From Neoceratodus forsteri (Eukaryota > Chordata > Ceratodontiformes > Ceratodontidae): 64,000 nucleotides of DNA. The DNA lies in assembly GCA_016271365.2 (NCBI GenBank), contig CM057454.1, forward strand, positions 696,771,501 through 696,835,500, written 5' to 3'. Below are positions 54,261 through 62,438 of the stretch, piece after piece (positions within the stretch are counted from its first letter, which is position 1; each line of letters begins with the position of its first letter). Below the pieces are notes generated by a model, which was not told the origin of the DNA, ran no database searches, and worked only from the letters and a program-made list of their open reading frames with translations. The translations under genes and the position numbers were made by a program.

Positions 54261-54439
54261 GTAACTCAATTCGCTCCAACTGCTTCTCAGTGTTATCAAG
54301 ATGGTGGTTAACAGCCTCCAACTCACTCCACATCAGGTCCAAATCAGTCTATGTGGCAAATAGTTGGACAGGGTTGCCACTGTCACCTGCTGCAGGTTGT
54401 GGTGGTGGAGCAGCTGGTTGATCCCTGGCCCTCCCCCAC

Positions 54440-54830
54440 TTCACACCACCACATGCAGATGGATGCCGTGCTACCCTCTCTTACCCTGCAGGGCCAGCAG
54501 GTGCATTACTGCCCTGTTCTGCAACCTTGGCCTGCCACTGTACATGGTGGTGGTTGTACAGGTGGGTGCACTGACCACCTGTGACAAGGTGAGTTCCTTT
54601 GGGGCCACAGCACACCTCCACACCACGCAGATTACATTTCACTACACTGCTGTCCACAGGCAGTGTAGTAAAGAACTCCCACACTAATGAGGTGCGGGAA
54701 GGACCAGGCACAGGCAGGGAGACCCCAGGTGTTGTTGGAGCCAGGGGCTGCTGCTGCACAACTGGGGCCAAGGGTGACCTAGACTGTGTAAGCCATGTGA
54801 TATGTGTGGGCTGCCTGTAAATTCTCACTC
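54440..54830 (-). pseudogene. hAT 2 transposase N-terminus with BED finger
   Basis: The minus-strand frame reads SLVWEFFTTLPVDSSVVKCN, then RGVEVCCGPKGTHLVTGGQ and CTHLYNHHHVQWQAKVAEQ (54740-54520). The VW.FF start, the Cys, and the HLYNHH pair fit a BED zinc finger of hAT transposases. The second expected Cys is an Arg. BED fingers bind element ends. The catalytic domain downstream is not recognisable, having been displaced by LINE-C and CR1 fragments. Confidence 0.65.
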
Positions 54831-55007
54831 CACCTTTAAAGCGAAGTAAGGTGGAGTGAGCAACAAAATGTCATTATCAACATTATTACAAGGCAAAGGG
54901 GTGAAGTAGTGTTTTTTAATGGGCACTTCGCACAGCCTGAAAATAATGCGAAGTGGGCTACTTCGCATCTACTTCATGAGCGGAATTTAACTTCACTGCA
55001 TCTCTAC

Positions 55008-55624
55008 CAGTGACATGTGGACCTGTTGTCAGACTACTAATACATGTCTTGTCCATTGGATCAGTGCCCCCTCTTCATTTCCCCACTTTTTCTCCTCCTC
55101 CTCCTCATTTGGGTTAAATGCCAGCAGCAGCATTAGCTGTAACAAGTCACTGGGGTCCCCAACCTCCACAAGCAGGCAGCTTTATGTATTGCTGGCTTTG
55201 AAAATGACGATCATGCAGAAAACATTTTACACTTCCTTTAACAAAAGTTTAATAAGTGGGGACACCACAGTTATTAAAACCAGGTTTCATAGTATCATAT
55301 AACACAAAGAACATTGCAAAGGCAGTTGACAATGGGGATTATACACATGTTCCATGTTTTGCTCACTGTATAAATCTGGTAATTTAGGGATTCCTAGATG
55401 AGGAAGGCATCACTGTGCAGACATGTGTAGGCTGGGCCAAAAAGGTTTGTGGTAATTTTAGCAATTCTGTAAAAGTTCAGAAGCTGGCACAAAACTTTCA
55501 GCAGTTGAACCACTGTACCTTCCCTTCCACCACCTGAAACAAGATTTGGCAACAACATGGCATTGCACTGATGATATGATGGAATGACTGTTAGAAAAAC
55601 AGAAGTCTATCCACCGGTATGACT
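55008..55624 (+). pseudogene. hAT 1 transposase, middle part
   Basis: TSDMWTCCQTTNTCLVHWIS opens this segment and continues the catalytic domain split at 50249 (hAT proteins have TTD.WT...Y...T.H.I here). Near 55500-55610, SSEAGTKLSAVEPL, then DLATTWHCTDDMME and LLEKQKSIHRYD match the conserved D..TRW.ST..M..RLLE region. Frameshifts are present. A CR1 inserted at the Asp-Phe codons after 55624. Confidence 0.75.
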
Positions 55625-56330
55625 TCATCATCATCACTGATGACCTAAAATCATCCAAGCAGACCTCTAAAGCAGTAGGTAAGGCTAGGGGGGTGTTAGG
55701 GTGTATTAGTAGGGGTATCACAAGTCGTAAGAGGGAGGTAATAATCCCTCTGTACAAGACACTGGTTAGGCCCCATCTGGAGTACTGCGTGCAGTATTGG
55801 AGGCCACACCTTCACAAGGACATTAACCAAATTGAGGCAGTCCAGAGAAGGGCAACCAAAATGGTGCAGGGACTGCATCAGAAGACATATGAGGACAGAT
55901 TAAAGGAGCTCAATATGTATACCCTTGAGCAAAGGAGGGAGAGAGGTGATATGATCGAGGCATTCAAACACCTTAAGGGCATAAACAAGGTGAAAGAGTC
56001 TAACATGTTTAAATATAAGAAAAATAGCAGGACAAGAGGACACAGCATGAGATTAGAGGAGGCCGATTAAGGGGGAATGTGAGAAAATTCTTTTTCACAG
56101 AAAGGGTGGTGGATGCATGGAATGGCTTACCACAAGAAGTGGTGGCTATGAATACAGTGCAGGGCTTCAAACAGGCATGGGATAGGCATAAGGGAGCAAT
56201 ACAAATGACTATGAATAGATAGGCCACTGACAGAGCAAAGGCCGATGGCACATTTATAAGGTAGAAAAAGAAATGGGCAGACTGGATGGGCCTTGCGGTC
56301 CTTATCTGCCGTCAACTTCTATGTTTCTAT
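55625..56330 (+). mobile_element. CR1-A-related LINE fragment (copy 5)
   Basis: A 706-bp 3' portion with a clean RT C-terminus: [58 protein letters not shown] and YTLEQRRERGDMIEAFKHL. The tail GGGCAGACTGGATGGGCC and TTTCTATG units end near 56330. TATGACT flanks it (55618-55624 and 56328-56334). It keeps one long frame to 56070, so it is among the younger CR1 copies here. Confidence 0.9.
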
Positions 56331-57270
56331 GACTTTGAGTATGATATTGGCAGGGCAGAGGTAAACATCAGCCAGACTCAGTGGTGCCTGATGGAAACCC
56401 TCCGTACTGTTCTGGAGCCCTTTGAAGAAGTCAGAAGGGTGGTAATTGCTGATATAACTGGTCTAAGTCAGGTACTCCCCCCTCCCCCATTGCCCTCATT
56501 AACCTATAACATCTTCATATGAAAACTCAGTATGAGGAAAACAAAGATACCACTGTTTGACCACATAGAAAGGAGAAGATCACATTTCTGGAATGACACA
56601 TGAATTCTAAAAATGAGTGCAGATGACACTACATTGTGGCCATCCTCTTGGACCTTTGGTTCAAAGGCACATTTGAGATATTATTTGATGCACAAGAATG
56701 TGGTAATGATCTGCAGTTCTATAAGGCCTGGTTATCTGGTCTTTGTACATATGACACAAAACAATAACACTGAACACAATAAGAGAAGAAGAACAACACT
56801 AATCAACATCTCTTGTAATCACACTGATGGCCAGGTGAAGGAGAGGAAAGAAGGAAGACCCCAATGTGTCACTCAGTTTGTCTCTAGATCAACCTGCTAC
56901 TACCGTGTTGCTGCTACTGCATCTCCAGAAAGACAGCCATTGATGACAAACCACATGGAAACAACTTTCTGACTATGGCTTGATGAAAAAGTGTGGCAAG
57001 TCACTTTGTGATACAATGATTCCTGAGATACCAGCAAAGAAAAGTGTGTAGGATTATCTGGATGAGAACGTGCCACTAACAGAAAGAGATGAACCTCTTT
57101 TGTACTGGTACCAAAAAAAAAGACCATTTGGCCCTCTTTGAAAAATGGAACTGTTGAACACCACAGTTGCCCACCTGCAAGTACATAAAGTACTTAGAAT
57201 TTTCAATGCCGCAGACAATATTTGTTAACAACAGGAGAACATGCCTTTTAACCAAAACCTTAGAGATGCT
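56331..57270 (+). pseudogene. hAT 1 transposase, C-terminal part with dimerisation region
   Basis: SQTQWCLMETLRTVLEPFEE and LSQVLPPPPLPSL (56375-56505) begin this part. With shifts, AILLDLWFKGTFEILFDAQE (56640-56700) is the LDPRFK block. The C-terminal dimerisation region appears as DEPLLYWYQKKRPFGPL (57090-57140) and VAHLQVHKVLRIFNAADN (57160-57210). This fits hAT family end motifs. Frameshifts and stops show it is inactive. Confidence 0.75.
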
Positions 57271-57458
57271 CACTTTTTATTAAAAAAAAAAAGAAAAATC
57301 TGCCCCCTTTTTCAAAACCCTTTTTGCCATGGTTTATAGATGATGAATCTCCTACACTTCCTGCTGGGCTAAAGACAGAGGAGGAGGATGAGATGGATGG
57401 GGAGTGCTTCTTTCTCCATTAGTATTTTCATGAATCAGTCACCTGCACACACACACAC

Positions 57459-58070
57459 ACACACTGTGGGATTCTGCACTGTTGTCATCACTCAGCCTTC
57501 TTCAGATTAATGTTTTGTTAATTTTTGGTAGGTCTGCACAGGACAAATAAATAATGTTTGGGGTAATGTTGCCCAAGAAACCAGTGTGATCAACACTTAT
57601 CCACGGTATAACATGAAGCCTTATCCATATGTGACTCTGTCACAATGGGCACACAACATTTGGAACCAGCAGCCCACACCGTGGGATACTACACTTTTGT
57701 CTTCACTTAGTCTTCTTCAGACTTATGTTTTGTGAATATTTAGTAGGTCTTCACAGGCTGAATAAATAATTATTGGGGCAATCTTACCCATGAAACCAGT
57801 GCATACAAAATGGAGTCATAGCATAATGGGAAGCCTTGTCCAATGTCCATGTGTGGCACTGCACCAGTGGGCACACAATGTTTGGAACCAGTAGCTTATG
57901 CTGTGGGATTCTGTACTGATATTTTGTGGAAACACATAGGCCTTCCAATTACAACCATTTCATTTTTGAGCATTGTTGACTGCATATTCATGTTTACTAC
58001 ATTGTCCATGTTTGGCACTGACTGAACAGACACAATTTGTAGAACCAGTATCCCTCAATATGGCCCACTG
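57459..58070 (+). repeat. ~218-bp tandem repeat, three units
   Basis: GTGGGATTCTGCACTGTTGTC (57463) recurs as GTGGGATACTACACTTTTGTC (57681) and GTGGGATTCTGTACTG (57903). Shared inner phrases are CTTCTTCAGA.TTATGTTTTG, GGTCT.CACAGG, AATAAATAAT, AAACCAGTG and GGGCACACAA.RTTTGGAACCAG. A (CA)n run precedes the first unit. Non-coding. Confidence 0.75.
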
Positions 58071-58509
58071 CATCATCTTGCTTTTTTGGGTGCTTCATCA
58101 GCTAGTGCATTATGTTATTTCACATTATTCCATTTCCTAATGCTTTTTGATGGTCAAACCAGTGCAACTTAATCAGCTGTTAAAAGAATTTTAACAAACT
58201 TTACTTGGTTTGATGGTAAAGGTTCACACAGCCCAAAAAGAACACTTGTGGAGGGGAATGGATTTCCCATTTAAGGATAAACGGGATCATGGCTGTCTGA
58301 AATTGCCTTAGACCTCTGTGGTATTTTAGTTACTATCCTTCTCAGTGTCTGTTTTTACAAAAATTAACAATGGCACATCACATCTATACAATTGCTCTCC
58401 CAAACTTTGCAACAAATATATACTTCTGTATTACTTTAACATTTCTCTTGCCATATCCAAATATCACACAGTTCTTCAGCGACAGAAAATGAAGTTTCGT
58501 CACAGCTCA
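58071..58509. other. Unassigned spacer
   Basis: No gene or repeat family is recognised between the tandem repeat and the inverted terminus of the Penelope-like element. Confidence 0.4.
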
Positions 58510-59393
58510 CTGATATGAGACTTCCACTCCACATAATAGTAACTCCAAATGTACTTGCACTGTGCAGAATAATGCAAAAACAAAAAAAAAAAAATTTAAG
58601 TTGTTTATTGCAAATTCAAACAATGTTGGTGTAACTATGAACAGACTGATGTCCATTTTCAGCCCCAGTGCTTTGGGTATGGAAACTCTTCATCAGGGGG
58701 TGTGGCTACTCATGGAACATGTGTTAACTTATAAATCACCCATACATTAATAAACATGAACTTAAATAGAAACCATTTGAGTACAAGTATACACAAAAAA
58801 AAGAATTATGTGATATCAGTAATGATGTTTGAAACGTTGTGTGTTTACATTTTTCTTTCTTATATGCTATTGCAATTACTTAACATAATTTCAAACAGTC
58901 TTACTTTAAAGTTAAAACAGAAGAAATGGTGGAGGAAGATTAACATGTCTAGCATTGCTTCAAGGCATTATTGCTGCACAGATAAAGAAGAATTGCTGCA
59001 GTCTCCCAAAGCTTGGTATCTGTGCAAATCAAAGATGCTGATGGTGTGAGAACAGGTGCCCAAACAACCTGCAGAACAAGAAGCAGAAAGCACAAAACAA
59101 CACAACTGTGCCTAATCGAAATTATATATGTCATCTTGAATAACATCTAATAACATGTTATAAAAACATTTTGCATGTATGGATACAAATACATCTAACA
59201 ACTTTGCTTTCTCATTTGGTCATTTTATGATATTTTATGAAATAACAGGGTGACCATTAGATGCCCTTATTTTTACCCAAAGGGTTGTGTAACTTTAATA
59301 CTTTATGAAATATCAGGATGACCAGCACCTGGCTATATTTTAGCCCAAACGGTAGTATTAATTCATACTGTTTTTTTTCCATAAAGGTCTAAT
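58510..59393 (-). repeat. Inverted 5' terminal copy (PLTR) of the PLE
   Basis: Reverse-complemented, this matches 60800-61710 along its length. Landmarks are TAGCCCAAA.GGTAGTATTA, GGTGACCAT.AGATGC, CAAAGATGTTAGA-type, CACACCAGCA-type, GCTTTGGTATCTGTGC-type and AACACATGTTCCATGA. The hammerhead-like motif at 58662-58700 reads on the minus strand. It is non-coding. Confidence 0.85.
58662..58700 (-). ncRNA. Hammerhead-ribozyme-like motif in the inverted PLTR
   Basis: On the minus strand a C run is followed by a perfect core CTGATGA (58690-58696). A short stem-loop (GAGTTTCCATACC) follows, then CAAAGC in place of the usual CGAAAC, then ACTGGGG, which can pair with the C run (stem I). The altered GAAA suggests weak or no activity. 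Confidence 0.65.
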
Positions 59394-59804
59394 GCCATTC
59401 AGTCAGTTGATGAGACTTAAGAGAAATTGTACCAGGGTGGAAGATTGTTTGGAAGAGGTGTCAGAACCAGAGGCTAGGTTTCAGGATAGAGGATATGACA
59501 AAACACTTAAGAAAATTGAAAGAAAAGGTATTTCACTTAAACAGGAGCGAGTTGTTGTACCAGAAGCAATCTGAGACTAACACTCAATTTGGCCCCCTTT
59601 CCTTTGTCACCAAATATAATATCATAGCGGGAAGTTTCAGAAACATCATAAATAGAAATTGGGTTATTTTGACAAGTGATGACACAGTTCGGAGAGCAGT
59701 TGGAGAGACACGCAGAGTGACATTTAGTAGTGCAGCCAACCTTAAAGATAAACATGTGCACAGCAGATTACGTAAAAAAACAAAAACTAAGCAAGCACAT
59801 AGAA
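59393..59804 (+). pseudogene. PLE reverse transcriptase C-terminal region (broken)
   Basis: SQLMRLKRNCTRVEDCLEEV (59400-59460) and PEARFQDRGYDKTLKKIERK (59470-59530) match the post-palm part of PLE RT (usual form QLLRLRRNC..., RF..RGYP...). PFVTKYNIIAGSFRNIINRN and WVILTSDDTVRRAV follow in another frame (59600-59700), then VTFSSAANLKDKHVHSRL (about 59720-59770), the conserved link to the endonuclease. One frameshift lies near 59575. The upstream RT core is absent. Confidence 0.8.
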
Positions 59805-60212
59805 ACATAGAACATAGAAACATAGAATTTGACGGCAGATAAGGACCACTTGGCCCACCCAGTCTGCCCATTTCCCTACCTAATGGATAAGCTGCAGATC
59901 CTAGTTAACCAGCAGCCTAATTTTTCCTACCAACCCCCTAGAATTGCCTTATGACTGTCCCATGCATGCTTGAATTCCACCACTGTTTTTGACTCCACAA
60001 CCTCCTCCAGAAGGCGTTCCATGCATCCACAACCCTCTCTGTGAAAAATACTTCCTAACATTACCTCTGAGCCGCCCCCCCATCTTCAAATTGTGCCCCC
60101 TTGTTCTTGCACACCTCTTTTTCTGAAAGATGCTACCCTCTTGGACTTTGTTGATTCCCTTGAGGTACTTGAAAGTTTCTATCATGTCCCCCCTCTCCCT
60201 CCTTTCCTCAAA
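59805..60212 (-). mobile_element. CR1-A copy 6, 3'-end fragment inside the PLE
   Basis: The minus strand gives EERREGGHDRNFQVPQGNQ-type sequence in place of the CR1-A C-terminus, then IFQKKRCARTRGHNLKMGG and the family 3' tail (GGGCAGACTGGGTGGGCC). Expanded TTTCTATG/TTCTATG units lie at 59800-59830. It separates the PLE RT end from its endonuclease. Confidence 0.85.
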
Positions 60213-60686
60213 TATGGTTACCTAAGAGAACCAGTGGCTTCTTTAAATGTCATCATTGCATCAGCTGCAAACTAGCACACCCTGATAAAATCTTCAAACA
60301 TCCCAGTGAACCAAACATTATAGTAAATATAAGGGAGTGCATCACATGCGATACACCATTCGTGGTGTATGCATTGTGGTGTACCTGCAGTTTACTGTAT
60401 ATATGATGCACAGTAATAACCCTTAAAAAGCAAATGCAAGAACATGTGCACCCTAGCAACAATAAAAGGAAGGACACTCCAGTTGGGATTCAGTTTGCAT
60501 CCAGGCAGAACTCAAATGCAATGGATATAAGATTCTTGGGTTTGGAACATGTAGCTCCCTTGGAAAAAGATGGTAATAGGGCTAACCACCTCTTGCAAAG
60601 AGAATCCTTTTGGATCTTCACACTTAATAGTGTGAATCTGAAAGGTTTCAGTGATCAATGGGACATTAAGCCCTACCTCTGCAAGT
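60213..60686 (+). pseudogene. PLE GIY-YIG endonuclease (broken)
   Basis: GYLREPVASLNVIIASAAN opens the zinc-binding or linker part. CDTPFVVYALWCTCSLLYI (60340-60403) is the GIY-YIG core of PLE endonucleases, but the Gly expected after YI is a TGA stop (60404-60406). The rest is open: LKKQMQEHVHPSN, PVGIQFASRQNSNAMDIRF, GLEHVAPLEKDGN and LLQRESFWIFTLNSVNLKG, to a stop at 60686. The enzyme would nick the target for priming. Only the one nonsense change is evident in this half. Confidence 0.85.
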
Positions 60687-60714
60687 GATTAAATTAAGTT
60701 GCAATTAGTTGCAA

Positions 60715-60870
60715 ACATATGAGACACTGTTTATAACAGGAAACAGGCCCTTTTGTAATAAATTGTATGAACTAATATTTATTTTAAAAATCAGATGAGA
60801 CATCTGTCTACAACAGGATTAGATCCTTATGGAATAAATAGTGAGAAATAATACTACCATTTGGGCTAAA
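60715..60870 (+). repeat. ~75-bp tandem duplication at the PLE 3' end
   Basis: GAGACACTGTTTATAACAGG near 60720 recurs as GAGACATCTGTCTACAACAGG near 60797. Each is followed by a GGCCCTTTTGTAATAAA or GATCCTTATGGAATAAA phrase. The duplication lies between the endonuclease stop and the terminal copy. Confidence 0.6.
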
Positions 60871-61710
60871 ATAGGGCCAGATGCTAGTCATCCAGATATT
60901 TCATAAAATATTGAAGTCACACAACTCTTTGGGTAAAAATAAGTGCATCTGATGGTCACCCTGTTATTTCTTAAAATGATTCCATAAAATGATTAAATGA
61001 GACGGCAAAGATGTTAGATTTATTTGTATCCATAAATGCAAAATATTTTTATAAGGTGTTATCAGATGTCATTCAAAATGACATATATAATTTCAATTAG
61101 GCACTGCAGTGATGTTTTGTGCTTTCTGTTTCTCTTTCTGTTGGTTGTTTGGGCATTTGTTCTCACACCAGCAACCTCTTTAATTTGCACAGATACCAAG
61201 CCTTGGGAGACTGTAACAATTCCTCTTTATCTGTGCGGCAATAATACTTTGAAGCAATGCCAGACATTTCTCTTCCTCCACCATTTCTTTTGTTTTAACT
61301 TTAAAGTAAAACTGTCTGAAATTATGTTGAGTAAATGCAATAGCATATCAGAAAGAAAAATGTAAACAAAGTTTCAAACACCATTACTGATATCACTTAT
61401 TTCTTTTTTTTGTATACTTGTACTCAGATGGTAAATATTTATTTAATTTCTCTGATTAATTATTCAAATTAGATCATGTTTATTAATGCATAGGTGATTT
61501 ATAAGTTAACACATGTTCCATGACTAAACATGCCCCCATGACGAAGGGTTTCCATACCGGAAGCACTGGGGCCAAGAGTGGACATCCGTCTGTTTGTAGT
61601 TGCACCGACATTGTTTGAATTTGCTATAATGCACTTAAAAAGAAATTTTTTGTTAGTGCATCATTCTGCAGAGCGCAAGTGTATTTTGAGTTCCTGGTAC
61701 GTTCTCTGGG
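60800..61710 (+). repeat. Forward 3' terminal copy (PLTR) of the PLE
   Basis: Forward partner of the inverted copy at 58510-59393, co-linear over ~870 bp, with moderate divergence and small indels. It carries the second hammerhead-like motif in the same sense as the PLE coding sequence, followed by GTGGACATC and a T/A-rich stretch. Confidence 0.85.
61533..61573 (+). ncRNA. Hammerhead-ribozyme-like motif in the forward PLTR
   Basis: CCCCC is followed by ATGACGA (61538-61544, core CTGANGA with one change). A GGGTTTCCATACC stem-loop follows, then GGAAGC in place of CGAAAC, then ACTGGGGCC, which can pair with the C run. The left copy keeps the parts changed here and vice versa, so the ancestor probably had an intact core. 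Confidence 0.65.
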
Positions 61711-61714
61711 CTTG

Positions 61715-62438
61715 GCTGGCCCCTACCTGCACCTCACCATGCCAGGTATTTGTGGTTTTACTTGTCTTTTGAGCTGCACTCCATACAGTCCATACGGTTC
61801 CATAAGGTTCCCTCAGGTACCACTGAATATCCTTCCCTCCGCCATATCCAGTCTTCCCCATACCTGACTGCCCCTCTTACATTTTCTTCCTACACCAGTG
61901 TAGGAGCAAATTAAATACCTGAGTTTTGCTTCTTGCTTTTATTGCACTTACTCCTGTTTTAAATCATGTACTCTGTTCTATTTTACTGTAACTGGGAAAT
62001 ATATCAATTTGTTGCTTAATTGTATTAACTTTGCACTGTGTTTGCTCTTGTTTTCGTCCCTCAGATTGCACCTGGAAATTAGCCTTGGCTTATGCCTTTC
62101 CCAATCACCAATTTTTAAATAACTTAATAACTACCAATCAATCAATCAATATGTAGGATATCACCTGGCTAGCCTGCCATGGAAAGATGGCTATAAAGAA
62201 CACTTTAAAACTTAAAGCACTTGAGGAACATATGTGCCCTTATCCAGCTTGTACGCAACTCCTTGAAATCAAGAGACATTTTTTACTCATCTACCCAGTG
62301 GAAGTGGGGTTTTGGAAATTCTTTGCAGATGATTGGGGGAATCAAGGATTTACCTTAATAATATTTACAATGCTTGTATTAGGACTGTACCCCACATGAT
62401 GGGCCAAGTACCATTAAAGTACAGTACCTGCATAGAGA
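61715..62438. other. Unassigned spacer
   Basis: No gene or known repeat is recognised. A short (AATC)n run lies near 62137-62150. The right end borders the A-rich tail of the L2-like LINE. Confidence 0.4.

Larger units (their letters stand above)
50250..55006 (-). mobile_element. hAT-like transposon 2, inserted in hAT 1
   Basis: Ends TAGAGGTGGTCGAAG (from 50250) and, inverted, TAGAGATGCAGTGAAG (from 55006) lie between TCAGTGAC (50242-50249) and CCAGTGAC (55007-55014). This is an 8-bp duplication with one mismatch, as hAT makes. Its removal rejoins hAT 1 coding (...HIISD to MWTCC). A BED finger is readable on the minus strand near the 55-kb end. CR1-like and LINE-C fragments fill the middle. 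An AAGTGGGCTACTTCGCATC palindrome lies near 54950. Confidence 0.7.
48970..57300 (+). mobile_element. hAT transposon 1 with BED-finger transposase, split by nested elements
   Basis: Plus-strand pieces of one hAT transposase lie at 49515-50249, 55008-55624 and 56331-57270. The gaps are a second hAT-like element (50250-55006) and a CR1 (55625-56330), each bordered by a target duplication. Terminal inverted repeats of this element were not located, so its ends are approximate. Confidence 0.75.
58510..61710 (+). mobile_element. Penelope-like element with ~870-bp inverted terminal copies
   Basis: Coding remnants of a PLE (C-terminal RT region and GIY-YIG endonuclease, plus strand, 59393-60686) lie between two long inverted copies, 58510-59393 (inverted) and about 60800-61710 (forward). 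PLEs are known for terminal repeats in direct or inverted array, frequent 5' truncation, and hammerhead ribozyme motifs in those repeats. All three are visible here. A CR1-A fragment (59805-60212) later interrupted the coding part. The RT catalytic core is missing. Confidence 0.85.

Noticed and set aside
57448..57466. CRISPR-like or regulatory repeat
   Set aside because: It is a plain (CA)n microsatellite. The window shows no spaced identical repeats with unique spacers.
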